From the NCBI GenBank assembly GCA_947493585.1, contig CANLRI010000001.1, positions 682,001-746,000 on the forward strand: 64,000 nucleotides of DNA. Reading direction: 5' to 3'. Source of the DNA: an uncultured Planococcus sp. Its GTDB lineage: Bacteria > Bacillota > Bacilli > Bacillales_A > Planococcaceae. The notes beneath the pieces are model-generated. The model ran no database searches. It was not told the origin of the DNA and saw only the letters and a program-made list of their open reading frames with translations. Within the stretch, counting starts at the first letter, position 1; the number at the start of each line of letters is the position of its first letter. Of the stretch, positions 1-9,432 are shown piece by piece. Both the position numbers and the translations under genes were made by a program.

Positions 1-393
1 GAAACGGTGCAGTCGATGGAAGATTTGCTCGAAATCATCCGTCTCGATGCGGCTGATGTGATCAACATCAAATTGATGAAATGCGGTGGGATTTTCCACG
101 CAGTGCAAATGGCGAAAACGGCGGAAGCGGCAGGGATGCTGTGCCAGATCGGTTCCATGGTGGAATCATCCATTGCCTCAAGTGCCGGCTATCACGCGGC
201 GATGTCGCGAATCAATATCGAAAGTACGGAACTGACAGGTCCACTCTTATTCAGTGAAGAAATCGGAGACTTGAAATACGAGCATCCCCATGTGCTCTTG
301 AGCGGCAAGCTCGGGCTTGGCATTGAGGTTGATCCTGAGAAGTTGAAGAAATTGACGGTCACATCTTGTACAGTAGGGGGCGATCTTGCATGA
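1..393 (+). CDS. Enolase-superfamily (mandelate racemase/dipeptide epimerase-like) protein, C-terminal part
   Basis: The reading frame is open from the first base of the window, so the 5' end is missing and about 130 C-terminal residues remain. They match the end of the enolase-superfamily TIM barrel: the stretch NIKLMKCGG carries the late barrel Lys and GG turn, followed by a Gly-Ser-Met-Val-Glu-Ser segment typical of Ala-Glu (dipeptide) epimerases and o-succinylbenzoate synthase relatives. The stop codon overlaps the start of the downstream YfcC carrier, which implies translational coupling. The carrier may therefore import or export the enzyme's substrate or product. The exact substrate cannot be decided from this fragment. 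Confidence 0.8.
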   Translation, partial: ETVQSMEDLLEIIRLDAADVINIKLMKCGGIFHAVQMAKTAEAAGMLCQIGSMVESSIASSAGYHAAMSRINIESTELTGPLLFSEEIGDLKYEHPHVLLSGKLGLGIEVDPEKLKKLTVTSCTVGGDLA

Positions 394-1802
394 CGGCTAA
401 ACCCCAAAAAATCAAAAAAGGCGGAGACAAAATCCCGCATACATATGCGATTTTATTTTTGATCATGATTGCAGCAATGGTTGCTTCGTATTTGATTCCA
501 GCAGGGCAATACGAGCGGGAGGAAGTGGACGGGCGTACAGTCGTCATCGACAATTCCTTCGCGGAAGTGGAACAGAGCCCTGTCGGCTTCTTTGAGTTGT
601 TTAAGGCAATTCCAACAGGGATGTCCGAAGCTTCCAGCATCATCTTCTATATCTTCCTAGTCGGGGGCGCATTCGGTATTATCCGTGCGACGGGCGCGAT
701 CGAATCCGGAATTGCCAAAGTAGTCGACAAGCTCGAAAAGCGTGAAAAGTTTTTAATCCCCATTATTATGATCCTGTTTTCGGTACTCGGTGCCACAATC
801 GGAATGGCGGAGGAAGTTATCATCTTCGTGCCGATCGGCATTGCCGTGGCACGGGCAATCGGCTTTGACGCCATGACCGGAACCGCGATGGTGTCACTCG
901 GTGCAGCGTCCGGTTTTATCGGCGGTATGCTCAATCCGTTTACGGTCGGGATTGCACAAGGCATTGCGGAATTGCAGATTTTCTCTGGAATCGGCTTCCG
1001 CTTCGGTGCGTATATCTTCTTCCTGAGCTTTGCAATTTGGTACGTCATGCGCTATGCGGCGAAAGTGAAAAAAGATCCGACGCAAAGTGTCATCTATGAA
1101 ATTGAGAAGCGCGCACAGAAATCGTCAACAAAAGACCAAGCGGAAGCGCTCGGTGCGTTTAATTGGCGCCACGGTATGGTGTTCGTGTTCCTAGCAGTCG
1201 GCCTTGGCATCAATGTCTACGGTGTATTTGAATGGGGCTGGTATTTGACGGAACTTGCCGCCTCATTTGTGATTATCGGTTTTGCGGCAGGGCTCGTCGG
1301 AAACTTAGGCGTCAATCGAATGTTCGACGCCTTTGTTGACGGCATGAAATTGGTCGTCTTCGGTGCGTTGATCGTCGGGTTTGCCCGTGCTATTCTGGTC
1401 ATCATGGAGCAGGGCGTCATCATGGATACGATGATCCACGGCTTATCAAGTGTTATCAGCGGCTTGCCAAATGCCTTGACCGTTATCGGCATGTTCTTCA
1501 CACAAGTTGTGATCAATTTCTTTATCCCTTCCGGAAGCGGCCAGGCGGCAACGACAATGCCGATCATGACGCCTTTATCGGATCTATTGTCCATTGAGCG
1601 TCAAGTGGCGGTGCTCGCGTATCAATACGGAGACGGCATCACCAATTCCATCATTCCGACATCCGCTGCGTTAATGGGTTATTTGGCAGTAGCGGGCATC
1701 CCTTATGAAAAATGGGTGAAATTCGTCTGGAAACTGGTCGTTGGCTGGCTGTTCATTGCGCTCGTCGCACTCGTCATCGCTGTCTTAATCGGCGTTTCAT
1801 AA
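390..1802 (+). CDS. YfcC family carrier (C4-dicarboxylate/basic amino acid type)
   Basis: A 470-residue integral membrane protein with about twelve hydrophobic segments, opening with a basic cytoplasmic tail and a first helix near residues 18-36. It belongs to the YfcC/DcuC-like ion-transporter superfamily, often annotated as a C4-dicarboxylate or arginine/ornithine-type carrier. A conserved Gly-Ser-Gly-Gln segment (FFIPSGSGQAATT) lies in the C-terminal half. I chose ATG 390 because it overlaps the upstream stop as ATGA; an in-frame TTG at 366 lies inside the epimerase gene and is less likely. Cotranscription with an epimerase suggests amino-acid or dipeptide handling. The substrate is unproven. 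Confidence 0.8.
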   Translation: MTAKPQKIKKGGDKIPHTYAILFLIMIAAMVASYLIPAGQYEREEVDGRTVVIDNSFAEVEQSPVGFFELFKAIPTGMSEASSIIFYIFLVGGAFGIIRATGAIESGIAKVVDKLEKREKFLIPIIMILFSVLGATIGMAEEVIIFVPIGIAVARAIGFDAMTGTAMVSLGAASGFIGGMLNPFTVGIAQGIAELQIFSGIGFRFGAYIFFLSFAIWYVMRYAAKVKKDPTQSVIYEIEKRAQKSSTKDQAEALGAFNWRHGMVFVFLAVGLGINVYGVFEWGWYLTELAASFVIIGFAAGLVGNLGVNRMFDAFVDGMKLVVFGALIVGFARAILVIMEQGVIMDTMIHGLSSVISGLPNALTVIGMFFTQVVINFFIPSGSGQAATTMPIMTPLSDLLSIERQVAVLAYQYGDGITNSIIPTSAALMGYLAVAGIPYEKWVKFVWKLVVGWLFIALVALVIAVLIGVS

Positions 1803-1805
1803 ATA

Positions 1806-1841
1806 CAAAAAATTCCCAGTGCTAAATGTACTGCGGATTTT
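1806..1841 (+). terminator. Rho-independent terminator after the YfcC gene
   Basis: An imperfect hairpin (TTCCCAGT ... ACTGCGGA) flanked by A and T runs starts 4 bases after the stop codon. It closely resembles the hairpin at 2154-2188. Confidence 0.6.
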
Positions 1842-1935
1842 CAGAGTGTTGAAGAAGTCTGTTAGACAGATATTAAATTAAAAGCTGACGATCTTTTCGA
1901 CATTCAAAAATCAATGACTTATTTAAGTATTTGGA

Positions 1936-2119
1936 GAAGTGTTTGCTCGACTCCTGTGGGACTAGCGGGTTTGAGAGACCCCGCAGTGAATGATTAAGCG
2001 AAGCATCGCTGAGCCTAATCATTTGCGACGCATCTGCTATGCAGGTGTGAGAGCACACGGTTTTCGCAGCGAACGAGGAGGCTCGATTCCCGCCCCACGG
2101 AAAGCGAGCAATAAACTTC
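1936..2119. repeat. Structured intergenic repeat, family 1, copy A
   Basis: This fills most of the 391-base gap between the YfcC gene and the ABC importer. The ends form an inverted pair (GAAGTGTTTGCTCG at 1936-1949 against CGAGCAATAAACTTC at 2105-2119). Next come the family core ACTCCTGTGGGA and, on the other side, CCCGCCCCACGGAAAG. An inner stem (AATGATTA ... TAATCATT) sits in the middle. The same core occurs near 17438, 44850 and 55457 with different but still self-complementary outer arms. No protein is encoded. Confidence 0.7.
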
Positions 2120-2153
2120 GGGAAATACAACTACTTTACTTTCTCGACAATCT

Positions 2154-2188
2154 AAAAATCCCCAGCGCTATATGCACTGGGGATTTTC
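2154..2188. terminator. Bidirectional terminator downstream of the ABC importer operon
   Basis: AAAATCCCCAG and CTGGGGATTTT form a clean stem just beyond the stop of the minus-strand ATPase gene. A and T runs on both sides would allow termination in either direction. Confidence 0.8.
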
Positions 2189-2193
2189 TTTGT

Positions 2194-2943
2194 TCAAATG
2201 GTGTCCGTGTCTTGAATTAAATTCAAGAAGCGTTTCGTGCGTTCTTCTTGAGGGCGATTGAACACCTCGTCCGGTGTGCCGCGTTCAACAATCCGTCCGC
2301 TATCCATGAACAATACTTCATCCGCTGCGCCTTTTGCAAAACGCATTTCATGGGTGACGACGACCATCGTCATGCCCTCTTGCGCCAAGTCTTTCATGAC
2401 TTGCAGCACTTCGCCGACAAGTTCAGGGTCGAGTGCGGAAGTTGGTTCATCGAACAGCATGACTTTTGGTTCGAGCGCGAGCGCGCGGGCAATACCGACG
2501 CGCTGTTGCTGGCCGCCAGACAGCTGGTGCGGATACGAATCGGCTTTGTCCGACAGTCCGACTTTCTCAAGCAGTGCCAGAGCTTTTTCTTTCGCCTGAG
2601 CTTTGTCTTTTTTCTGGACGGTCACAGGCCCTTCTAAAATATTATCAAGGGCCGTCATATGGGGAAACAGGTTGTAATGCTGGAACACCATCGCCGATTG
2701 TTTGCGGAAGGCCATGATTTGTTTTTTCGACATCGGTTTCGAGAAGTCAGCAACAAGCCCGCCAATTTCAACAGTTCCATCGCTCGGCTTCTCAAGGATA
2801 TTCAGGCAGCGGAGAAACGTAGTTTTGCCTGAACCGGAAGGGCCAATGACAACGATCGTTTGCCCTTTTTCGACGTCGAGGTCGATGCCTTTCAGCACTT
2901 CCAGGTCGCCGAAGCTCTTATGCAAATTTTTAATTGAAATCAT
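2194..2943 (-). CDS. Polar amino acid ABC transporter, ATP-binding protein (GlnQ/TcyC-like)
   Basis: A 249-residue cytoplasmic ATPase energising an importer. Walker [10 protein letters not shown] lies at residues 34-42, the Q-loop ([12 protein letters not shown]) at about 88-99, the signature LSGGQQQR near 141, and Walker B with [13 protein letters not shown] near 161-173. Length and motifs are those of the polar amino acid family (GlnQ, TcyC, ArtM). It is the last gene of a three-gene minus-strand operon, 31 bases after the permease and just before a terminator. The binding protein points towards cystine or a related polar amino acid, but substrate assignment from sequence alone is weak. Confidence 0.9.
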   Translation of the reverse strand: MISIKNLHKSFGDLEVLKGIDLDVEKGQTIVVIGPSGSGKTTFLRCLNILEKPSDGTVEIGGLVADFSKPMSKKQIMAFRKQSAMVFQHYNLFPHMTALDNILEGPVTVQKKDKAQAKEKALALLEKVGLSDKADSYPHQLSGGQQQRVGIARALALEPKVMLFDEPTSALDPELVGEVLQVMKDLAQEGMTMVVVTHEMRFAKGAADEVLFMDSGRIVERGTPDEVFNRPQEERTKRFLNLIQDTDTI

Positions 2944-2974
2944 AATAAACTCCTATCTATGGATCGATCTGGAT

Positions 2975-3676
2975 TTAACGGGAAACATAACGGTCAAAAC
3001 GGTTTTCCAAGCGTCCTTGGACGAGTGACAGCAAGAAACAAATAATCCAATAAATCAATGCTGCCTGTCCGTAAAGAAGCAGGAATTCATAATTGGTCGC
3101 AGCGATTTGCTGGGCGACGCGGAACATTTCCGTCACCAGAATCAACGCGGCAAGAGACGTATCCTTGACCAGGCTGATAAAGGTATTGGAAAGCGGCGGC
3201 ACCGAGACGCGCGATGCTTGAGGCAAGATCACGCGCCGCAAAGTTTGTGAATAGGACATGCCGATTGTATCGGCTGCTTCCCATTGGCCTTTTGGAATCG
3301 ACAGGATCGCCGCACGGATGACTTCCGAAGCGTAGGCACCGACATTCAAGGAAAAGCCGATGACAGCGGCCGGGAAAGGATCGATGGTGACGCCGACCGT
3401 CGGCAAGCCGTAAAACAGGATGAACAATTGGACGAGCAGCGGCGTGCCCCGGATGATCGAGACATAGACACGCGCAATCCATTGCAGAACCCGGACGGTG
3501 GAAATACGGGCAAGCGCAGTGACGACCGCCAGGAATAGCCCAATGATAAAAGAAATGACCGAAAGCGGCAAAGTGAATTGCACCGCCGCTTCGATCAAAG
3601 GCAGGAAGGAGGACTGGGCGATATCGCCGAGCCGTTCCAACCGTTCAGGGTTTGAGAAAATACTATTCAAGTACAT
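2975..3676 (-). CDS. Polar amino acid ABC transporter permease
   Basis: A 233-residue membrane component of the His/Glu/Gln permease family with about five transmembrane segments. The EAA coupling motif is visible around residues 130-150 ([20 protein letters not shown]), which docks on the ATPase. The gene overlaps the end of the binding-protein gene by 14 bases, so translation of the two is probably coupled. A single permease gene implies a homodimeric channel, as in TcyB or YckA-type systems. Confidence 0.9.
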   Translation of the reverse strand: MYLNSIFSNPERLERLGDIAQSSFLPLIEAAVQFTLPLSVISFIIGLFLAVVTALARISTVRVLQWIARVYVSIIRGTPLLVQLFILFYGLPTVGVTIDPFPAAVIGFSLNVGAYASEVIRAAILSIPKGQWEAADTIGMSYSQTLRRVILPQASRVSVPPLSNTFISLVKDTSLAALILVTEMFRVAQQIAATNYEFLLLYGQAALIYWIICFLLSLVQGRLENRFDRYVSR

Positions 3677-4487
3677 TTTCGCCGAACCACTTATTGGAGA
3701 TTTCTTCGTATGTGCCGTCTTCGATCATTTCAGCAAGTGCCTCATTTGCTGCCTCAACGAAAGTGTCATTGCCTTTTCGGAACAATAATCCGCTTTGTGC
3801 CGCATCGCCCGATTCATCAACGACTTTAATGCCTGCATCCGGACGCTGTTTCTGGAAATCAAGGACTGTCAAGTTATCGTTGACTGTCGCATCGACACGC
3901 CCAGAGACCAATAATTCGATCGCTTGGTTAAAGCCTTCAACGCCTTCAAGTTCTGCGCCGTAAGAAGTCGCTGTTTCTGCGTAGTTGCTAGTCAATGACT
4001 GTGCGGAGAGTTTGCCTTCCAGATCATCAAAACTTTGGATTTCTTCATTGCCTTCAGCTACAACGAGAACGGCTGTTGAAGTGATATAAGGATCTGAGAA
4101 ATCATAGCTTTCCTGACGTTCTTCGTTGATCCCCACTTGGTTGGCGACCATATCAAAGCGTTCAGCGTCGAGACCTGCAAACATCGCATCCCATTGTGTT
4201 TCGAGGAATTCTGCTTCGACGCCGAGACGTTCTGCGACTTCGCGGGCGATTTCTACGTCAAACCCTGTTAATTCTCCGCTATCGTCATGGAACGTGAAAG
4301 GAGGGTATGTTCCTTCTGTCCCGATGACTAAAGTTCCTTCTTCCTGGATTTCAGCGAGCAAGTCCGTTTCGCCTTCTGAGCTGCCAGAGCCTGTATTGTC
4401 TGCATTGTCTGTGTTATCGGAAGATCCGCAAGCTGCGAGGAATAATGCAGCTGCACCGATCGGCAAAAATGCCCATTGTTTCTTCAT
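3663..4487 (-). CDS. Amino acid ABC transporter substrate-binding lipoprotein (cystine-type)
   Basis: A 274-residue family-3 solute-binding protein. The N-terminal signal ends in the lipobox LAAC with the lipidated Cys at position 20, followed by an Asn/Asp/Ser/Gly-rich linker. The mature part shows the hallmarks [15 protein letters not shown] and [10 protein letters not shown]. The [13 protein letters not shown] segment resembles cystine-binding proteins such as TcyA. It is the first gene of the operon, preceded by about 240 bases that also hold the oppositely oriented tdh promoter. Specificity for L-cystine is inferred from motif similarity only; glutamine or another polar amino acid is possible. 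Confidence 0.85.
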   Translation of the reverse strand: MKKQWAFLPIGAAALFLAACGSSDNTDNADNTGSGSSEGETDLLAEIQEEGTLVIGTEGTYPPFTFHDDSGELTGFDVEIAREVAERLGVEAEFLETQWDAMFAGLDAERFDMVANQVGINEERQESYDFSDPYITSTAVLVVAEGNEEIQSFDDLEGKLSAQSLTSNYAETATSYGAELEGVEGFNQAIELLVSGRVDATVNDNLTVLDFQKQRPDAGIKVVDESGDAAQSGLLFRKGNDTFVEAANEALAEMIEDGTYEEISNKWFGENVLE

Positions 4488-4603
4488 CGATGGTTCCCCA
4501 TTTCATAAAATGATTGCCTTTATGGCGTTGTTGTTCTATTTAAGCATATTAAAGCATACCTGTATAGTAGGTTTAATCGGCTGACTAAAATAAGTAAAAG
4601 CCA

Positions 4604-4632
4604 TTGTTTTTTTAAAGAGAACAATTTATAAT
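4604..4632 (+). promoter_or_regulatory. Sigma-A promoter for the threonine dehydrogenase gene
   Basis: TTGTTT at 4604-4609, a 17-base spacer and TATAAT at 4627-4632, giving a start near 4639 and a leader of about 90 bases before the ATG. Confidence 0.65.
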
Positions 4633-4727
4633 GGCTCTAACGTAAAGCTTGATATGAAAGCATTTGGAAAGATGAAAATGTATTTATAGAGCGGACAAAT
4701 GTTTTATAGAAAAGGAGTGCTTGAAAA

Positions 4728-5672
4728 ATGAAACGAATCATGGTGACAGGAGCTTTAGGGCAAATCGGCTCGGAATTAGTAGGCAAATTGCGTGAAATCT
4801 ATGGTGCGGAAAATGTATTGGCAACTGATATCCGGCCTTCCGAAAATCAAGACGGACCTTTCGAAATCTTGGACGTGACAGACGCAGAACGCATGCTGAC
4901 CTTGGCACGCGATTTTAATGCCGATACGATGATCCATATGGCAGCGCTATTGTCTGCGACAGCAGAAGAAAAGCCGCTCCTTGCATGGAACCTGAACATG
5001 GGCGGATTGGTCAATGCCCTTGAAGCAGCCCGTGAACTCGATATGCAATTTTTCACGCCGAGCTCAATCGGCGCGTTTGGCCCTTCAACGCCAAAAAACG
5101 ACACTCCTCAAGACACCCTACAACGCCCGACGACGATGTACGGCGTCAATAAAGTAGCAGGGGAACTGCTTTGCGATTATTACTTCACTAAATTCGGCGT
5201 CGATACACGCGGTCTCCGTTTCCCTGGCTTGATTTCGAATGTTGCACCTCCAGGCGGCGGCACAACAGACTACGCCGTAGATATCTATTACCAAGCAATC
5301 GAAAAAGGCAGCTACACTTCTTATATTGCACAAGGCACCCGCATGGACATGATGTATATGCCGGATGCACTTCAAGCCATCATCGACTTGATGGAAGCTG
5401 ACGCGGACAAGCTCGTTCACCGCAATGCATTCAATGTCACAGCGATGAGTTTTGAACCGGAAGAAATTGCTGCATCGATCCGCAAGCTCATCCCGGAATT
5501 CGTGTTAAATTATGATGTCGATCCGGCGCGCCAGGCGATTGCTGCCAGCTGGCCGGATAATATCGATGCCAGTGCCGCGAAAGATGAGTGGAACTTCAAA
5601 ACAGCGTATGATTTGGACGCTATGACGGCAGATATGCTCGAAAAATTAAAACAGAAATTGCAGCAAGCATAA
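4728..5672 (+). CDS. L-threonine 3-dehydrogenase, SDR (epimerase-like) type
   Basis: A 314-residue extended short-chain dehydrogenase. The NAD-binding motif [10 protein letters not shown] is at residues 7-16, and the catalytic Tyr-Lys pair is in [12 protein letters not shown] near 139-150. The conserved segment [20 protein letters not shown] is typical of the NAD-dependent threonine dehydrogenases of the UDP-galactose-epimerase type, which oxidise L-threonine to 2-amino-3-ketobutyrate. Start chosen at ATG 4728 behind AAAGGAG. It is a monocistronic gene closed by a strong terminator. Its usual partner, 2-amino-3-ketobutyrate CoA ligase, is not in this window. Confidence 0.85.
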   Translation: MKRIMVTGALGQIGSELVGKLREIYGAENVLATDIRPSENQDGPFEILDVTDAERMLTLARDFNADTMIHMAALLSATAEEKPLLAWNLNMGGLVNALEAARELDMQFFTPSSIGAFGPSTPKNDTPQDTLQRPTTMYGVNKVAGELLCDYYFTKFGVDTRGLRFPGLISNVAPPGGGTTDYAVDIYYQAIEKGSYTSYIAQGTRMDMMYMPDALQAIIDLMEADADKLVHRNAFNVTAMSFEPEEIAASIRKLIPEFVLNYDVDPARQAIAASWPDNIDASAAKDEWNFKTAYDLDAMTADMLEKLKQKLQQA

Positions 5673-5710
5673 GAAAAGGCGCTTTTCCGAAACCGGAAAA
5701 GCGCCTTTTC
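5673..5710. terminator. Bidirectional terminator between tdh and the YjiH gene
   Basis: A long near-perfect hairpin, GAAAAGGCGC... against ...GCGCCTTTTC, lies between two convergent genes. It has an A run on the left and a T run on the right. Confidence 0.85.
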
Positions 5711-5718
5711 TATCTTTA

Positions 5719-7071
5719 TTAGAACAAGAGGTGTGCCACACCAACAACGATCGGCAAAGCGATGACTGTGCGCAACAGGAAGACGACGATCAAATCGAAA
5801 ATATTGACCGGGATTTTGGAGCCGAGCAACAAGCCCCCGACTTCTGACATATAGATCAATTGCGTAACCGACATGGTCGCAACGACAAAGCGCGTCATTT
5901 CGGATTCGATGCCTGCTCCAAGAATGGCCGGCAAGAACATGTCAGCAAAACCGACGACCATCAATTGTGCAGCTTCTGCAGCTTCAGGGACACCGAGAAG
6001 GTTCAAATACGGTTCAAACGGTGCGCCGAGAATGACGAAGGTTGACGTATATTCCGCGAGAATCAACGCAATGGTACCGAATGCCATAACAACAGGAGCT
6101 ACCCCGATCCACATATCGAGTACGTTCTTCATGCCATCTGAGAAGAAGTTGGCGACCGAACGATTGCGGTCTGCCTTGTCAAGTGCTTTCTCAAGGCCGT
6201 GCGATGCCAGGCTTTGACCATCCGGTACATCTTCAGAAAGCGATTCTTGCGGTGAACCATCCATGAATTCCGTTTTTTTCTGTGCAAGCGGATAGATGCG
6301 CGGCATGATAAGTGCCAAAATCAAACCTGCAAGTACGACAGTGGCGTAGTACGGAAGGAAATATGTACCAAGGCCGATTTCTTCAATAACAACGATGGCG
6401 AACGTAATCGAGACGACAGAGAAAGTCGTTCCGATAATCGCAGCTTCGCGCTGCGTATATTTATTGTCTTCGTATTGCTTGCTCGTAAGCAAGACACCGA
6501 TCGTACCATCGCCGACCCATGAGGCCAGCGCATCAATAGAAGAACGTCCAGGAAGGCGGAACAACGGGCGCATGATTTTGACCATCATGCTGCCGAAAAA
6601 CTCAAGCAAGCCAAAGTTCATCAAAAGCGGCAGGAACAGGCCGGCGAAAAGGAAAATCGTGAACAGGAATGACAGCAAGCCGTCTCCTGACAACAGCAAG
6701 CCACCCGTATTTTCGTTCCACACCGGCTCAGGGCCGACTTGAAACAGCACCATGAAAGCAAAAATTGCAGCGACAACCCGCGTCAACGTCCAGAATAGGT
6801 TGACGTTGAACAATTTCTCGAAAAATGGGACTGTATCGGAAGTGTTCTCTTTTTTGGCAATAAAGGCCAAAGAGCCGAGGGCGGCGATGATCAAAATGGC
6901 CAGCATGACCCAAGGGACGAATGATTCGATCTGTCCGGCCATAATGCCTGCAAGGACGGCGATCGTCACTTTCCATCCTTCATCTGTTGGGATCGGGATG
7001 AGGAACAAAAGGATCCCAAGGAAAGACGGGATCAGGAATAATAACCAAGTAGAAGCTGAAAACTTTTTCAA
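5719..7071 (-). CDS. YjiH family membrane protein (Gate/nucleoside-recognition domain)
   Basis: A 450-residue polytopic membrane protein with roughly eleven hydrophobic segments. Two Gate-type segments are visible: one around residues 165-290 with the SWVGDGTIGVLLTSKQY stretch, and one near residues 310-430 (FADMFLPAILGAGIESEMTR). This is the family of YjiH, related to nucleoside-recognition and SpmA/SpmB proteins. A charged cytoplasmic loop at about 262-310 separates the two halves. The substrate is unknown. It stands alone, transcribed towards tdh. The 297 bases upstream contain no gene I can support. Confidence 0.75.
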   Translation of the reverse strand: MKKFSASTWLLFLIPSFLGILLFLIPIPTDEGWKVTIAVLAGIMAGQIESFVPWVMLAILIIAALGSLAFIAKKENTSDTVPFFEKLFNVNLFWTLTRVVAAIFAFMVLFQVGPEPVWNENTGGLLLSGDGLLSFLFTIFLFAGLFLPLLMNFGLLEFFGSMMVKIMRPLFRLPGRSSIDALASWVGDGTIGVLLTSKQYEDNKYTQREAAIIGTTFSVVSITFAIVVIEEIGLGTYFLPYYATVVLAGLILALIMPRIYPLAQKKTEFMDGSPQESLSEDVPDGQSLASHGLEKALDKADRNRSVANFFSDGMKNVLDMWIGVAPVVMAFGTIALILAEYTSTFVILGAPFEPYLNLLGVPEAAEAAQLMVVGFADMFLPAILGAGIESEMTRFVVATMSVTQLIYMSEVGGLLLGSKIPVNIFDLIVVFLLRTVIALPIVVGVAHLLF

Positions 7072-7310
7072 AATAGTATTCCCCTTTTCTCTTTATTGTA
7101 TGAATAAACGCAAAGTATACTAATTATACAACACTTTCCCCTTTGGAACCGCTGTCATTAGTAATGTTTATATTATCTGAAAACATCCGAAAATAATAGT
7201 ATTTTTAAGAAAGAAAATCTTATTGCTGAATATGGATAATGTTGGTTAAACATCCTTTGCCCTTGGATGGTCGGTAAAAAGCGAGGGGCGTCGCAGTTTA
7301 TTAACCGGAT

Positions 7311-7354
7311 AAAAAAATCCCGCCTCACATGTCTTTTTGACATGCAAGGCAGGA
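7311..7354 (-). terminator. Terminator of the yojF-bshB2 operon
   Basis: Read on the minus strand, ATCCTGCCT...CATGTC / GACATG...AGGCGGGAT followed by seven T's lies 15 bases after the bshB2 stop. Confidence 0.8.
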
Positions 7355-7368
7355 TGCAGTTCAGGATT

Positions 7369-8049
7369 TTACTCGAAATCCTGGTCCCAACGATAAGTGT
7401 AAAAGCGTTCAAGGGTTAACCAGTTTTCGGTTTCAGTGTCGCCGTTTTGCAGCTTGTGCTCCATTTCCTCGAGCATCCAGGCAGTTTGCGAAATATGAGC
7501 TTTCATTGAATTCATCTTATGTTCGCGAACAGGCTTGATATTGTAGACAATATCAGGCTCGCCGAGCACATCCAGCGTATTATTGGCGAATGCTACGCAA
7601 TGGAGTTTCGGGCGGTCTGTCATGCGCCGCACAGCGCGCACTACAGCGCGCGCTGTTGCTTCGTGGTCAGGATGCACAGCGAAGTCGGGGTAGAAGGTGA
7701 TGATCAAGGAAGGATTGGTTTCTTCAATCAGTTCTTCCATCATACGCACCATTTTCTCATCGTCTTCAAATTCCAAAGTCTTGTCGCGTAGGCCCATCAT
7801 GCGAAGATCCGTCAAGCCCATCGCTTCGGCGGAGGCAAGAAGTTCTTTCTTACGAATAGCAGGCAGGGATTCACGGGTCGCAAACGGCGGGTTGCCGAGA
7901 TTGCGGCCCATTTCGCCAAGCGTCAAACAGGCATATGTAACGGGCGTTCCTTGTTGAATATGGGTCGTGATCGTTCCCGACACTCCGAACGCTTCGTCGT
8001 CGGGGTGGGGGAAGATGACCAGTACATGTCGTTCTTTCGGGATGGTCAT
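7369..8049 (-). CDS. bshB2: Bacillithiol biosynthesis deacetylase BshB2
   Basis: A 226-residue LmbE/PIG-L zinc deacetylase. It removes the acetyl group from GlcNAc-malate to give GlcN-malate, the second step of bacillithiol synthesis. Zinc-binding HPDDEAFG is at residues 15-22 and the second His in HPDHEAT near 126-132. It follows the YojF gene by 12 bases on the same strand, the arrangement of B. subtilis yojF-yojG, which separates BshB2 from BshB1. It ends at a good terminator. Related deacetylases acting on mycothiol-like conjugates are the main alternative. Confidence 0.88.
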   Translation of the reverse strand: MTIPKERHVLVIFPHPDDEAFGVSGTITTHIQQGTPVTYACLTLGEMGRNLGNPPFATRESLPAIRKKELLASAEAMGLTDLRMMGLRDKTLEFEDDEKMVRMMEELIEETNPSLIITFYPDFAVHPDHEATARAVVRAVRRMTDRPKLHCVAFANNTLDVLGEPDIVYNIKPVREHKMNSMKAHISQTAWMLEEMEHKLQNGDTETENWLTLERFYTYRWDQDFE

Positions 8050-8061
8050 TGAATTTCCTCC

Positions 8062-8412
8062 TTAATAGCTGAACGGTGTTTCGCTGAGTTGCAGCGCCAC
8101 CGCCAATTTTCCGGTTCCGTCGTGCCCTGCAAGCAGCAAACGGCCTTCTTCATCGATTTCGAAATGGGTGATGCCTTGTGCATAAACCCAGCCTTGCGGG
8201 AGTTTCAGCCCGACACGGTGGGGGCTGTCGCCGACGACTTTTCCTAGTTCGAAGTTAATGACGACATTGCGGATGAATGCCCCAGCATTGAAAAACCCTT
8301 CATTGAAATGGCTGGCATAGCTGCCATTCGTCGTTTCCAGGTGAAGGTAGACGTCCTTGCCGACGAATGAATCGATCGCCGCTTGGAGTTGGTTGACTTC
8401 TACTAATTCCAT
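8062..8412 (-). CDS. yojF: YojF family protein (DUF1806)
   Basis: A 116-residue soluble protein of the YojF family, found almost always next to bshB2. It has no catalytic motif that I can identify and is rich in beta-strand-like segments (KDVYLHLETTNGSYASH, GWVYAQGITHFEID). The constant pairing with BshB2 suggests a partner or accessory role in bacillithiol metabolism, but this is inference from neighbourhood. The start at 8412 has a good Shine-Dalgarno (AGGAGG on the minus strand). Confidence 0.85.
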   Translation of the reverse strand: MELVEVNQLQAAIDSFVGKDVYLHLETTNGSYASHFNEGFFNAGAFIRNVVINFELGKVVGDSPHRVGLKLPQGWVYAQGITHFEIDEEGRLLLAGHDGTGKLAVALQLSETPFSY

Positions 8413-8485
8413 GGTGTTCCTCCTAATTAAATCGGTATTCTATCAGTATAAGGAACTCTGCTGATGATTGCGATTAGTACGCTCG

Positions 8486-8521
8486 GAAAAAAAAAGAGAG
8501 CGCCGGGGCGCCCTCTTTTTA
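8486..8521 (-). terminator. Terminator after pdxK
   Basis: GAGGGCGCC / GGCGCTCTC stem with a T run, read on the minus strand, 17 bases after the pdxK stop. Confidence 0.8.
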
Positions 8522-8538
8522 TTGTTTATTGAATTGGA

Positions 8539-9372
8539 TTACAATTCAACAACGTCTACTTCGGATTTGTGGAATTTATTCGCCGCTCCGTGCATGACTG
8601 GGCCAACGTATTCGTTGAGCTTCCAGCCGTGCGCAATCGCTGTTGATACAAAGATTTTCGCGTTGTATACCGCATCTTTGACTGATTGGCCGTTAGCAAG
8701 ATTGGCTGTAATTGCCGCGGCGAATGTACAGCCGGCGCCATGGTTATAAGTCGTATCGGTTTTCTCAGCCGTCAACAGGTAATGTTTCTCCCCGTCGTAC
8801 AGAAGATCGGCCGCTTTTTCATGCTTCAATTGCTTGCCGCCTTTGATGACGACGAATTTTGCGCCGTGTGCGTGGATTTTTTCTGCCGCTTTTTGCAGGT
8901 CTTCAACCGTGTGAAGTGTGCCGATCCCTGATAATTGGCCAGCTTCCACGAGGTTTGGCGTTACGACTTTTGCGTGCGGCAGCAAGTATTTGACCATCGC
9001 ATCGACGTTTTCAGGAAACAGCACTTCGTCTTCGCCTTTGCAAGCCATGACCGGATCGATGACAACATCGGTGATACCGGATGCTTCAATCGCTTTGCCG
9101 GCCATTTCGATGATATCGACAGTCGGCAGCATGCCGGTCTTCAACGAGTCGATGCCGGTGGAGAACGCTGTTTTCAACTGAGCATCGAGCGTATCGAGCG
9201 CGATCGGGTGGATGCCGTGGCTCCAATGGTTATCCGGGTCCATCGTGACGATGACTGTCAGTGCGTTCATGCCATAAGTGCCATGTTCCTGGAACGTTTT
9301 GAGGTCGGCCTGGATGCCAGCGCCACCGGAAGTATCGGATCCTGCAATGGTGAGTGTCTTTTTGAGTGTCAT
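8539..9372 (-). CDS. pdxK: Pyridoxine/pyridoxal/pyridoxamine kinase (ThiD-like PdxK)
   Basis: A 277-residue ribokinase-family enzyme very like B. subtilis PdxK, a ThiD-type kinase that phosphorylates pyridoxine, pyridoxal and pyridoxamine and may also act on hydroxymethylpyrimidine. Visible motifs: AGSDTSGGAGIQADLKTF near the N-terminus, DPVMACKG near 107-114, VIKGGKQLKHEK, and the anion hole/catalytic loop NHGAGCTFAAAI with the Cys that ThiD-type kinases use. It is monocistronic. A strict ThiD (HMP/HMP-P kinase) role is the alternative annotation. Confidence 0.88.
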   Translation of the reverse strand: MTLKKTLTIAGSDTSGGAGIQADLKTFQEHGTYGMNALTVIVTMDPDNHWSHGIHPIALDTLDAQLKTAFSTGIDSLKTGMLPTVDIIEMAGKAIEASGITDVVIDPVMACKGEDEVLFPENVDAMVKYLLPHAKVVTPNLVEAGQLSGIGTLHTVEDLQKAAEKIHAHGAKFVVIKGGKQLKHEKAADLLYDGEKHYLLTAEKTDTTYNHGAGCTFAAAITANLANGQSVKDAVYNAKIFVSTAIAHGWKLNEYVGPVMHGAANKFHKSEVDVVEL

Positions 9373-9432
9373 AAGTCAATCTCCTTTAAGCTATTTAGTC
9401 ATTGAGCTAATTTTATAGAAATTTTGCGTTAT

